NCBI GenBank assembly: GCA_032719365.1
Contig: CM064874.1
Span: 27,041,716 to 27,105,715 of the forward strand
Reading direction: 5' to 3'
Length of the DNA stretch: 64,000 nucleotides
From: Prinsepia uniflora
Lineage: Eukaryota; Streptophyta; Magnoliopsida; Rosales; Rosaceae
Below, piece after piece: positions 47,679 through 59,260 of the stretch. The position numbers were made by a program, and so were the translations under genes. Under the pieces are notes generated by a model that was not told where the DNA came from, did no database searches, and saw only the letters and a list, made by a program, of their open reading frames with translations. Each line of letters starts with the position of its first letter. The first letter of the stretch is position 1.

Positions 47679-49488
47679 TGTAATGATTCAAAAAATTTAG
47701 AGAAATAAAATGTCGATTTTTCCCTTAAAGGTTAAAAGGTTGACTTTTTGATCGAAAAGCCTTATGAGCGTTTCGTGAGGGCCGTTACGAGGGTCTCAAA
47801 TCCTTAATACATAGATTGAAAGTAGACTGATAAAGGAGTTCAAAAACGTTCGTTATGGGTCAAAAATAGATCGGGTCATTTTGGTAATTTTGGATACAAG
47901 GGTATTTTTGTAATATTTCAAATAAGAACCTAGACTATTTTAGAATGCTCTCAATTCTTCCTTCTTTCTTCCTTCCACGGACTCAACCATGAAAGAAAAG
48001 AAAAAAAAATGAAGGAAAAAAATAAGAGGAAAACAAAGGAACAAGATAGGAAGGAAGATAACTGCAGGAATTGATGAAGAAAGGAGGAAAAAGTAAGGGA
48101 AAAACAGGGGACCGGTGGAGTCCCTATTTCGGGTTTCAGTTATGGGCCATGAAGCTTGGAATAAGACATCTCAGCACACTCCTGGAGGTCATACGACCCT
48201 TATGTATTAAGAAGGAATGATTTTGGATGAGAAGAAACTGTTGAACTGCTCCTGGACGCCATGGCCGAAACCTTAAAAAATTGGTTAATGAATCCAAGGT
48301 TTTTCGTCATTTTGGGGTTATAAAAATGTTCCTAGAATTAAGGAGTTCAATATGATGTAAAAGATGTAAGTTCTGGACGTGAAATGTGTGAAATATAACC
48401 AGGTCATCAAGTAGGGTCAGATAACCCAGAAACCAGTGAATTAGGACACCCGCGAGAGGTTGCTGCATGGGGCACGTGCAGCGATTCCTGGAGGCGTAGT
48501 CAACACGAAAGACGTCTGTCTTGAAATTTTGAGTTCATTTGTATAATTTATGAGGTAATTGGACGTCATTTGAGTATGTTTTGGATTTTCAATATAATGT
48601 GTTTATTTTTACTAAATTAAATTCAAGATAATACCACAAAATTGGGAAGCATAAATTCAGGGCTAATGTGGATGAAAAGTGGTCTTAAGATAAGGAATTA
48701 TGATAAATATAAATTTGTGGAGGAAACATAGGTTTGAGTACATGATATATATATACATATATATATATATATGAAAAGACTTCCTTAAGATGTTATACAC
48801 ATTATTGTGATATTATGGTGAAGTTTCCATAAATGTATATCGATCATTGTAGCTAACACGTGACTCCCACACGCAGCCACTTTGGGCGGCGCGTGGGGGT
48901 GCGTGGAGGGTTTTCCAGGGAAGGTTCCAAAATGAAAATTATTCCTTATTAAATTATGAGTTTATTGGTATAAATTATAGTAAAATTGGTTATCATACGA
49001 GTATGTTTTGGATTTATGAAGTATTATGTTCAATTACTTAACTTATTTATAATTTAGGAAATTAAAGGATTATTAAGCTTAGTTATGGTTAAGTGTTTGG
49101 TGACCTAACAAGATTATTCTTAAGAATTAATTGATATTTCTTGGTGGTCTAAGTAATATTATGGCTAAAATAAATAATAAATTGAGGGAATGAGAAGAGG
49201 AAGGATTGATTATTGAACACTACGTGGGTAATAAGTAATATTGGAATAATAGTTATTTTAATGATACTAAAAAGTAAATGTACGACCAATTAAGGGAAAA
49301 TTATAATTCCTTAGTGTCAGGGTAAGTGGGTCGGATGTGGGCAGCACCCCGCATATGATGGTGTCAATTTGGTGTATGCTTCAATTATTCGGTAAAATTT
49401 AAGATAGGAAAATCTCTTGTCTCACCTGAGACGTTAGACGGGAACAGAGCCGGTCCGATTTTTCTATAAATAAGGATGGGTCCTATCA
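47679..49488 (+). mobile_element. 3' LTR of the older gypsy-type element (1.8 kb)
   Basis: Starts TGTAATGATTC and ends GGATGGGTCCTATCA. It is preceded by a polypurine tract, so it is a 3' LTR on the plus strand. It shares the GC-rich block (CACGCAGCCACTTTGGGCGGCGCGTGGG, at about 48862-48890) and a U5 hairpin (GTCTC acct GAGAC, then TTAGACGGGA) with the longer LTRs. It lacks the GTGAGTGGAC frame and the hairpin array. It contains a (TA)n run. Confidence 0.7.
48743..48773. repeat. (TA)n microsatellite
   Basis: TA repeat with single CA interruptions inside the LTR 47679-49488. Confidence 0.85.
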
Positions 49489-49731
49489 TCAAGACTCAGT
49501 ATGAGGTCTTGTGGACCTTTGTTTGTACGACTGCCTCAGTTTTGAAAGCCATATAAAATTGTGCTTCGTTTGTTTCCATTCGGGTTTGGTATGACATCCA
49601 ATATGACCAGAGGGCACTAGGTAGAATTTCTGCCCATTTGCCCTTGATTTCTTCGAGTTGGGTCTTCAGGGTTTGATGGATAATCTTATTGATAGCCTCA
49701 ACATATCCTTTAGACTCAGAATGAGCAGAGG
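49489..49731 (-). pseudogene. Tat-like integrase fragment
   Basis: Minus strand: SAHSESKGYVEAINKIIHQ, then LKTQLEEIKGKWAEILPSALW, then MSYQTRMETNE and MAFKTEAVV. This aligns with the integrase at 19400-19580 (KTQLGEAEGKWTELLPSRLWSY). It is cut at its N-terminal side by element C and at its C-terminal side by the LTR end at 49488. It belongs to the minus-oriented element whose 5' LTR is 58776-59260. Confidence 0.78.
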
Positions 49732-52272
49732 TGTAACGACCCGTCCCGAATACCAGGATTAAATATTAATTAATAATGGATTTAGAATGACTAATCGGGG
49801 ATTAATCGAAAGAATTCGGACGAACGGTGTGAAATGATTGTTTTACCCCTAGAATTGGGCAAATGTTGACTTTTAACTCGGGGAGTCAAACATACGAGGA
49901 CCGAGGACCATTACGTAGATCGAGACGTTATAAGTATATAGACAGGCGGCACGTCGAAATCGGAGGTTTGACGGAGAAGTTATGGGTCTAGAACTTTTTA
50001 CGGCACTATTCATGCAAATTAAGAAAAGAGGACATGTGGCAGGTTTGGATTGGATTGGAAATCTGGGTGGACCAATCAATAAGTGACACATGTCCATTAT
50101 TTGATTGGCCCATTCCCCCACACGGTGGGAAATTTCTCTTTCCTCTCGATCGATCATTCCTTTATTTTTCTCCCAACCCCGTGACCGTGCAACCCATCCA
50201 ATACCAACCTTCAATCCTCATTTTTTGGGCTTGGTATGTGAATGAAAGTGAGAGAGGGATGTGAGACGAGGTTGGTGGTGGCCACGGTTCAATCCATCAT
50301 GGACGGTGGCTGGAGAAGCCATGAAAGGTAAGTTTTGGTTTTCAATTTGGAAGTTGAGTTTTGGTGGTTGTTGATTGGGTTTGATGTTTGGAAAGTGATT
50401 GTGGAGGCTGTACAACTATTTTAAGACAAAAAGGACGGATGGTGGTGGCCTGAATCGTGGAAAAACGACGGGGGGAAGTTGGCCGGTTCAAATATCAAAT
50501 TGAAAGGTATGGTTTTAGCCTTGGTTTTCTTGTTTTGAAATCATAAATAGATTAGGAATGATTAGAGGAAGGTTTAGGAATGAAAATGGATGAAAACGGA
50601 CCGAAAACACGAGAGATTTGGAGGTGAACCGGTCACGCCAGTCCAGTTGGACCGGTTGCACAGTCGAACTGGATCGGACTGGTTCAATAAAGGACTTAGA
50701 TGATTAATAGTGCATGTGTGTGGGGGCGCGTGAGGGACTTTTTGGGAAAGTGTTCAACATGTGAAATCATCTATTCGATGTAAAGAACATTTTGGGACTG
50801 GTTTCGAGTCGATCGGACATCATTTCGATATAGTTCGGGGTGTCTGAAGTTTTAAAGGCTAGTTTAAATACGTTTAAAAATTCGGGAAAATTACAGGGAT
50901 TTAATGAGAGGTTAATGAGATAGTTATTAACCCTCTAGTGTGGTTTGGACAGGTTTGGAAGTCCCGGTGATAGTGATGTGGCTCGGAAGGGCGTATGACA
51001 TGCGTATCGAGGCTGCAACGTAGGACAGTCTGTGAGTAGACAATGTTTTCTAAACTGTGATGCATGCATAACTGTTTTATATGTTTTATATATGTGATTT
51101 CTATAGTGATGATTGTGGCATTAGTGATTCACATGGTGGCACATATTTCGAGGTAATCCCATATTTGTACATATTTCGATGTTACGATTTTATATTGTGC
51201 TTATACGTGATTGTGGTTTTAATAATGGCTCAATGGTATGGTTTTGGTTTTGGAAAATTGAACTCGGGCATGAGACCCATTTGAATTATGTGATCGGGCT
51301 AGGGGCCCAATTAATTTACGAAATCGGGCTGTGACCCCTTTGAGTTATGTGATCGGGCCGGGGGCCTAGTTGGTTTATGAAATCGGGCGTGAGGCCCAAT
51401 TGCATTTTATAAATGTGATTTTGGGTCTGGGATCCTATGTTTCATAAACGTGATTTCGAGTCGAGGACCCTAAATTGATTTTTGATGTTTTATGGAAATT
51501 TCGGGCAGGGCCCTTTAAGATGTTTTGCAATGGCTTGATAAAACTGTTTTCCATATACCATCATGATACGAGGATCTGTAGATGGTCTCCTCCAGGTGTC
51601 TGGGACACTGGGGAACTCACAGTGCATCGCTTGCGATGGGTCATTATACGGAGCGACCAGACCGTATAGTGGCTCATGAGCAAGATTGCTATAATTAGAC
51701 GTCTAGGACGTCAGACATCTGGGATATCAGAGATATGGACCCGGTGAGACCCCGGGCAGCACGCGTTGCTATTACCGTGAGATATGATGTTTCGATCGTC
51801 AAGCGTCTGGGATGCTAGGCATCTGGTGTTTATGGATTTGGACAATGGCCCACTTAGTTCTGATTTTACGGATTTTGGAATTTTATGGTTTTGGACTGAG
51901 TTCCCAAATATGTTTGGTTTTACGGTTTTGGGCTAAGGCCCCAATGGTTTATTTAAATAAATGGTTGATTACTAGTTTTCGGATGCATGCATAATTTTTA
52001 GTAAAGGGCATAAATGACTTTTTATGAATGTGTTTTATGAACTTATTTATTTTTGTCCACTCATAGTTTTTAATGGTTTTAATGTCCTTCAAGTTGATCA
52101 TAGATGCGGGCTGTAGTAGTGACTAAGACATCGCACTCCTCCACCGATCCTGGCGCGCTTTGGGAGTCCCGTATGGGCCGAGGTATGAATTATCCCTTGT
52201 CTGCACTTCGTGTCAGACGGAAGCATGGTACATCCCGAGTTAATCCCGGGGGGATTGGGATGGATCATGTCA
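49732..52272 (+). mobile_element. Element C 5' LTR (2.5 kb)
   Basis: TGTAACGACCCGTCCC to GGGATGGATCATGTCA, followed after two bases by a primer site, so it is a 5' LTR on the plus strand. GC-rich block about 50720-50745 (partly lost), GTGAGTAGAC 51032-51041, TGCATGCA 51061-51068, hairpin array 51258-51520 and 51900-51945 (GGGC..GCCC units), TGCATGCA 51984-51991, GTCCACTCAT 52055-52064, U5 motif TGTCAGACGG near 52211. Its end sequence matches element A best. Confidence 0.88.
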
Positions 52273-52274
52273 AG

Positions 52275-52286
52275 TGGTATTAGAGC
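52275..52286 (+). other. Primer binding site of element C, tRNA-iMet type
   Basis: TGGTATTAGAGC, one base from TGGTATCAGAGC, two bases after the LTR. Confidence 0.88.
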
Positions 52287-52415
52287 GAGGTTATCGCTTT
52301 TCGAGCAAACTGTGTAGTTCTTGTGGTACGCGCAGGTCAAGGATGTGATGTCTCTACGTGATCAGCCCGTTTTCAACCTGATAGTTAGAATGCCGGTTTG
52401 ATAGTTAGTGGGAAT

Positions 52416-55400
52416 TGTAACGACACATCCCTAACTATCGGGATTAATTAAGACTTGGTGACGGATTAGCAAGACTAATTGGGGATTAGACATGGATTAG
52501 TGGACGATCGGGGCGAAATGACGATTTTGCCCATGGAATGGGCGAAACGTTGACTCTTCGAAACGTTGGCCAATGACTATGATGTATTTTGGGACGTCAC
52601 GAGTTCATAGACAGGTGACACGTTAGATTCTGATGTTCGAGGAAGAAGTTATGATTTTCTGAAGTTCGGGGGCATTTTGGTAATTTGGTTGAATAGGAGC
52701 AAATAGTTGACTTTTGACCTGGGAGGTCCAATGGCTGAGGGCCAAGGATCGTTTTGTACATCGGGTTGATACGAATTCGTAGACAGGTGGCACGTCGAAT
52801 TCAGACCTTCGACGGAAAAGTTTCGGTTCGCGGAAGTTCGAAGGAACTATTGCACGAAGTTCGAGATAGATTGACTTTTGTCCTAAGTGGGGCCCAGATA
52901 TTTGCCACTGGCCCAATGGATGAGTGAGAAGTGTCACTCATCCATTACACACTCAAACATACTCATGCATATCCACCCTTAACCGTGTTCGACCATTTTC
53001 CCATTTCCAAAACAAACCCGATCAAACCTTCATCCCCATCCAAACCCAATCCCCCTTATGACCATGATTGATACCAAGGGAAGGAAGAGAGAGCAGGAAG
53101 AAGGGTGGTGGCTGGCCAGGGCAGCGCCGCCGTGGACGGCGGAGGGAAAACCGTGCAAGGTACTCGGTTATGCGTAAACTTTCCTATTTTCGATTTCATA
53201 CATTATGGGCTGTTTTAATTGATTAGGATGAGTTCATTAAGGTGCTAGGACTGTTTTAGGAAGGTTTTTGGGGGTGGTAGATGGCTGTGAAGCCCTGAGG
53301 AAATTCTGGAAAAAGATGAACCGTGAGGGAGTTTTGAACATTAGGTTTTAGGGCGTTTTTGTTAGTTCTTTTTATAGGAATAGATAGGAATTGATGAACT
53401 AGGAAGAATAGAATTAAAATCGAAGAAAACGGACCAAAAATGAAGGGTTTACAGGGCTGAACCGGCCACACCGGTTCGGTTGGACCTGCTGCAGAGGACA
53501 GGCCAGTTCGGACCAAGCGAGAGCTTGAAGATGATCCACAGTACTGCGGCACGTGGCTCCCATGCGCGGGGGTTGTTGCCGGCGCGTGTGGGCTCGTGGC
53601 CCACTTTCTGGGGATGACTTCAACACATGAAATCATCTATTCGATGTAACGAACATTTTGGGACTGGTTTTGCGTCAATCGGACATCATCTCGATATAGT
53701 TCGGGCTATCTGAAGGTTTAGGTTCGCGTTTAAAAATACTTAAAAATTCTGGAAAATTATGGGGCTTTAGTGAAGGGTTATTTAAGTAGTTAGTAACCGT
53801 CTATTACGATTTGGACAGGTTCGGGAATCCCGGAGGCGAGGATTGGTCCGGGAAGACGTTTTGGCACGTGTATCGAGGCGCGGCTTCTGACGGTCTGTGA
53901 GTGGACCCTTCTTTCAAAATTGATGCATGCATAAATGTTTTATAATTATTTTAGAATATGTTTTGTGATGCCATGAGTGCATTTTTATGTGGTATCCTAG
54001 GATTTACGTATTTGCACGTATTTCGAGATTTCTGGTTTTATACGATGCTTATACGTGCTAGGTTTTCAATGAGGATTTAATGAATGAGTTTTGGATTTGG
54101 AAATATGAAATCAGGCACGAGGCCCATTTGATTTACAAACTCTCAGACGTGGAGTCCATTTGATTTGATGAGGAATCGGACCGAGGGTCCATTTGAGTTA
54201 TACGATCGGGCCGAGTGCCCCATTGGTTTACGAATTCGGGCTTGAGGCCTAGTTGGTTGTAATCTTGGGCTAGAGGCCCCTTTGACTGTAGTATTGGGCT
54301 TGAGGCCCTATTGGTTGTGAAATCGGGCTTGAGGTCCTGTTGAGTTATGGTTTCGGGCTTAAGGCCCAGTTGATTGTGAAATCGGGCTTGAGTCCCAGAT
54401 CCATTTATGAAATGAGAATTCGGGCATGAGACCCTGTTGAACTGTGGATTTAGGCCGAGGCCTGTGAAAATGAATTGAATCGGATTCGAGGAATCCTATT
54501 GAGATGAATCGAGTATGAGACCCAGTTGAAATATGTTTTGAGAAAGAAATAAAATATTTGGAAAATGTATATGAACCCTCCATATGATTTATAGGGTCTC
54601 CTCCAGACGTCGACCTGGAGAGTCATGATCCACAGACCAGAATGGGTATCCCCATAGGGATCCCGTTCCAAGAGTGGAAGTTATGATGTGGTCCGGGACC
54701 AGATTCCGGAGAGATGTTCGGACTAGATCCGGAGATAGAGCTCGGATTAGATCCAGAGATAGAGCCTCCCAGATGGAGAATTCCAGGGGGAAGACTCTGA
54801 GTGAGACCCCGAGTGGTGTGCACACTAGTAAAGATATGATGAATCGTGACATATATCGGGGATGTGTTCCCTAGGGGCTGTGTGCCCCAAGTTGGCATCT
54901 TCTCAGAAGTGTCGCGGATGGGTTATACGTATGTTGATACATATGAGGTTTTATGAAAGTAATTGGGGGCGGAGACCCCGTGTTCCATGTTTTATGTTTT
55001 GGAAAGTGATTTGGGGGCGGAGACCCCGTGTTTTATGTTTTGGAAAGTGGTTTGGGCAGAGATCCCGTATTCTGTGTTTTGGTATTTCACTGAGAATGGT
55101 TTTGGGCTGAGTCCTACTTGTGTTGGATTTGGGTTGAGTTCCCATGTATGGATTTACGGGTTTTTGTGATCTCGGGTCAGGGACTCATAAATGGATTTAT
55201 GGTTCATGACGGTTTATGGGGACTGGCATGAACCCTTGAAAGGTTTTGAGAATGTTTTCCAATGGTTTTATGAACGTTTTGATAAACGGCTTTCGAATGC
55301 ATGCATATGTTTTTAGTGAAGGGTATAAATCTCTTATTGTGAAAATGTTTTAGTAAAATATTATTTTGTCCACTCACGACTTTTGATGTTTTAATTCCCT

Positions 55401-55586
55401 TCAGGTTGATCACGGATGCGGGCTATAGCAGAGACGAGATATCACACTCCTCCTCCTACGATCCTAGCGTACTCTGGAAACCTCGTGAGGGCTAGAGACA
55501 TAATTTTCCCTAGTCTGACACTTCGTGTCAGACGGGATCAGGCACGTCCCATATTAATCCCGAGGGATTTGGGACGGGTCCTGACA
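52416..55586 (+). mobile_element. Solo LTR (3.17 kb) nested in element C
   Basis: TGTAACGACACATCCC to GGGACGGGTCCTGACA, with perfect duplications ggaat at 52411-52415 and 55587-55591. GTGAGTGGAC 53897-53906, TGCATGCA 53924-53931, the richest hairpin array of the window 54105-54520 and 54960-55160, TGCATGCA 55298-55305, GTCCACTCAC 55368-55377, U5 hairpin 55513-55533. Confidence 0.92.
54105..54520 (+). repeat. Hairpin array in the nested LTR
   Basis: About fourteen short inverted repeats spaced 25-40 bp, with stems of 4-6 bp and loops such as TTGAG or CGAG. Examples: GGAC/GTCC 54178-54190, GGGC/GCCC 54208-54220, AGGC/GCCT 54453-54464, GGATTC/GAATCC 54482-54496. The connecting text is AT-rich (ATTTGAGTTA-like). 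Confidence 0.82.
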
Positions 55587-58583
55587 GGAATGAATTATGG
55601 TTAGAGTGTGATTGGCCAGATACGCTGTACGTTAGGGTAATTCGACCTAGGTAGGGTTACTTTTGACAAATTGGTAGTGCGATGATCGTCCAACGGTTCG
55701 GTCATGGGATGTTAGATGGTTATGCTGTTGGGAGCAGCTGGGTTCGGGGAACCCCAGTTGAGTTGATGGTAGGATTAGATTGACGTTGATGCGATGTCAG
55801 GACCACGAGGTCGGTCAGATGGTGGATTTTACTGCAGAGGGCAGTTGGGTTCAGAGGAACCCTAGGGTGTGATTGTGGAACCCTAAATTATGATGGATGG
55901 AATGGAAAGGCGAACCTTAGTTGTGATTGATGAATTAGAATTGTGAGTCCGTAGTTTTTGTGGATTGGACGACTTTCCAAAGTCGAGGTGGTCTGTCGGG
56001 TCGAACCCCAGATTGTGACTGATGGATTGAAATTTGTGTTATAGAGAATAGCTGAGGTCGGTGATGGCCTGGTGGATGACACTATTTGAGTAGAGTTGAG
56101 ACTAGTTAAAGATTGGTTTGAGATTGGTTGGACATGTTACCAGGGTGTGATACTTGTCGATGGAATTCCAAAGTGGGGATACAAAGTAGTAAGTACTAGT
56201 AGTTGATTCCAGTTGGATGCGGAGTCTCGATAGCAATGTCTAGTGGTTGGGTCTACACGAGTCTGTGGCATGCACTACTATCGAAGGTGGATGTAGTCGT
56301 GGTTGTTGAGAATCGGGGGACGTTTAGGGAACGTTCATTTTCTTGTATGTGTTTTTAGAGTAATGGTACCCGGAGTTGTTGGGTATGAGGGAGGCAGAGT
56401 TCCTTTAACCTGAGCGGAGGTACGAGGTTGTTGCTTGGTATGAGTAACGACTCTGGGTCGTCTGATTCGTACACTGCGTACTGGTGATTGTGATGACAGT
56501 GAGACATGACTTGGGATGTGACTCCGTCGGGATGGGCATACATTCGGTATCTGAGATTTGACAATGGGTGAGTGTTGGACTGGATGGGATCTAGCAAGAG
56601 TTGAGATGTGTTGGGTTAAGTCCCAGTAGGTATAAGATGACTAAGTGTTGAATGGACGAAAGGTACGATCAAGACACGAGGATTTTTGGATGACGTAGGG
56701 GACGTCATGGAAATTAGTGGATTCGGGGAGTTGTCGTCAACTCCAAAACTTGAGTGGTCGTGTGTTTCTAGTCTCACAGGGAAGTGCTAAGAATTTATTG
56801 AAATTGGAAGAAGCCGTAGAGAATCAATGGTAGTGTTAATGTGAGATTGTGTGATTGTGTGATTGTGAACCCGAGAGTTGAATCTGTAAAGGTTGAGATA
56901 TGAGAACAAGATAGTAACGACTTACATCCTTTTGGATGTGCATAAACGGTTTTAAACAGATAGGCGATCTGGGTGATAGATTGGTTGCGGACACGTGGTT
57001 GTCCGTGTGAATTGAGGATTTGGGAAGTCCAGTAGTTGGACTTGACATCTAGTTGGAAGCATATCTATTTCCAGCAAAGTTGGAACTTCGGAATTAAGAG
57101 AAGTTGTGATTGAGGCGATAAGAAGAATGTCTGATTCCGAATTGGGGATGGATGTCGAGAAGTTGTCAACATATATTATTGGTGGGTGAAGGTTAACTTG
57201 TCATTTTTTCTACCTGTAACCGATGATCTTGGGTGTCACCGGTACGGTGATCGGGTATTGATTGGTGGACCTGTGATTTGTTCTAGGTCATCAAGAGGAG
57301 TTGGGTATTTCGAAGTTAGGTGAACGTGATTTCTCATTTTCTGCTTGGTGGCAGACGATGTTAGGTTACATGGTGTGGTGAGTGCAGTGAGTTGTATTTG
57401 CACTCGCATAGGATGAATTTTGATGTCATCGTCTTGGATCATCTTTGATTTTCCCTAGGTGGTATGACAAGGATTGATATGAGTAAATTGGAGAAGACCT
57501 ATAGTCTAGACATGTTCCTTCATTGATTGATCGGTTTAGATGGGAGAATGGTTGAGAAGCGAATCGATAGGATGCGGATTCAAAGAAGGTGTAAGACCCT
57601 ATGACTTGAAATCTGGTAGTTACCTGAGTGAGAACATGTGTGGATCCTAAGTGGATCTGGATCGTGATCTTGATGATAGGTGATGTTGTGGTGGATCAGG
57701 ATGCCGTGGATCGTGATGTCGTGCCCGTGCTGGCAGACTTCGCCTTGCTAATTATGCTAAGCTAGGAGCAGAGGAGAATCGTTTTGTGGGATAGTTAAAG
57801 AATCTTTTGGAATAGTTGGTGAGATGATAAGACAGAGGTTGGATATGAGAATGTTGGGTTGACTTCTTTTCGAAGTTAATCCAGTATGAGACGGTAGTGA
57901 GTGATTTGAGGTGTGTACGATTTCTCTTGGATACTTGACTATGTTAACGATGTGATTGGCTTCCTTTCGAAGTCAATCGAATATGGTATGGTAATCGATT
58001 GAGCAGGTAACCGATAGGTTCAGAGTTGGTGCGTTTCAGTAGACGTGGGTGAGATTGGATGTCCATTTGGCATGAACGGGTACGTCTTGGTGGGCGTGAG
58101 TTGGATTGGTAAGTGTTGGTTTACGTGATTAGGAGTAGACGCTGTGATGCTGGTCGGGTGACCATGGGACTCGTGATGGATGATGAGTTGGAGTATTTGA
58201 TCTGTCTAGTACTGGATTGGACATATGGACTCCAGAATTGAAGCGTGATTGGTTACGAGCTGTGTAGTAGGCTAGTTGGTGGATGGATGTACGTACAGGG
58301 TACGTTGTGCGAGGACCGATACTAGACAGGCCTGAGTGGTGCTGGTGACGGTATACAGGATGTACTAGTGGTGTGTTTATGAAGGTCTTGGTAGTTGGCT
58401 TAGTTCCGATATCATTGGATTAGTCGAGAACGTGAACTGGACATTGTATATTGTGCGTTGCGCTAGAGTGATCTTGATGGGTTCAGTGATTGTATGAGCA
58501 GGTACTCAGAGCCGTGGATGGCTAGTAGAACCCTAGATTTGAGATGTGTATCACTGTTGGACAGGTATTCAATGGGGTCCAGT

Positions 58584-58754
58584 TAAACACAGGTCGAGTG
58601 AGATGTTGGTATAAGTCAGGAGAGGAATCCCTTAGTATCATGTTCTCTTATTTGGATGTAACATTACCATCTCTTGTGTCAACTTACATGTTTGTGAAGT
58701 GGTTAAAGGAGTGGTGCTCAGCTCGGGTGGAGTGGTGGGCAGCCTTAGTTAGAA
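58584..58754 (-). other. Leader of the minus-oriented Tat-like element
   Basis: Non-coding stretch between the primer site and the broken end of element C. No gag start is visible in what remains. Confidence 0.45.
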
Positions 58755-58772
58755 CTCTCACAGACGGCGCCA
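58755..58772 (-). other. Primer binding site, TGGCGCC type
   Basis: The minus strand reads TGGCGCCGTCTGTGAGAG directly after the LTR end. This is the form often seen in Tat/Athila-type plant gypsy elements and differs from the initiator-Met site of A, B and C. Confidence 0.7.
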
Positions 58773-58775
58773 AAT

Positions 58776-59260
58776 TGTTGATGCACAAAATGTACCAACT
58801 TGGAGGTGGAATTTCGTTCAGCCATGTGTCTTTGGTCTAACTTATAAAAGAGAGTAGGTTGGTCGTCAATCAGAAGTAAGCATTAGTGTGATGTCGACCT
58901 AAGGGTACTACAATGCCCAAGTCATTGTATGTTGGTGTATATAAGGAGTATGTGATGAATAGTAATTGTAGTGTAAATGTGAATAGTCAAACTTAGGTAC
59001 GTTTATTGAGAAATGTGTCTATTTTGTATGGATGTGTAAAGGATGAACAAATAGTTTCGATGTAGAAGAACGTGCTTCTGTTGTGAGATTGGCACGTGGC
59101 ATTTTGGATGGATGGTGGAAATCTGTCCACGTACTAGCTGATAAGTAGCCTTTGTTAGGGTTGTTTGTTAGTGTGGGTTTGAGCCCATGTATCCCCTGAG
59201 CTCTGTGAGTGAGCCTTGGGGTATTATGCTCATCAAGTGTGATCTAATTTGGTATCAACA
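58776..59260 (-). mobile_element. 5' LTR of the minus-oriented Tat-like element (485 bp)
   Basis: Inverted ends TGTTGATGC and GGTATCAACA. The primer site at 58755-58772 makes it a 5' LTR. The LTR 60471-60966 is a diverged relative in the opposite orientation (shared AGTAGCCTTTGTTAGGGTTG-like block and GATGCACAAAATGT end). Confidence 0.75.

Larger units (their letters stand above)
52287..58583 (+). mobile_element. Element C internal region, non-coding, 3' end lost
   Basis: 52287-52415 and 55587-58583 are element interior, separated by the solo LTR 52416-55586. The interior matches element A in inverse orientation (for example 55800-55890 with the complement of 30030-30120, and 58470-58580 with the complement of 27540-27660). 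No coding frame. Similarity to A stops near 58583, short of the polypurine tract, and no 3' LTR follows, so C is truncated. Confidence 0.75.

Noticed and set aside
17132..49488. Pairing of the old LTR at 17132 with the LTR at 47679 as one intact element
   Set aside because: Flanks do not match and the two copies differ at many positions. The first is truncated, so they are treated as separate family members.
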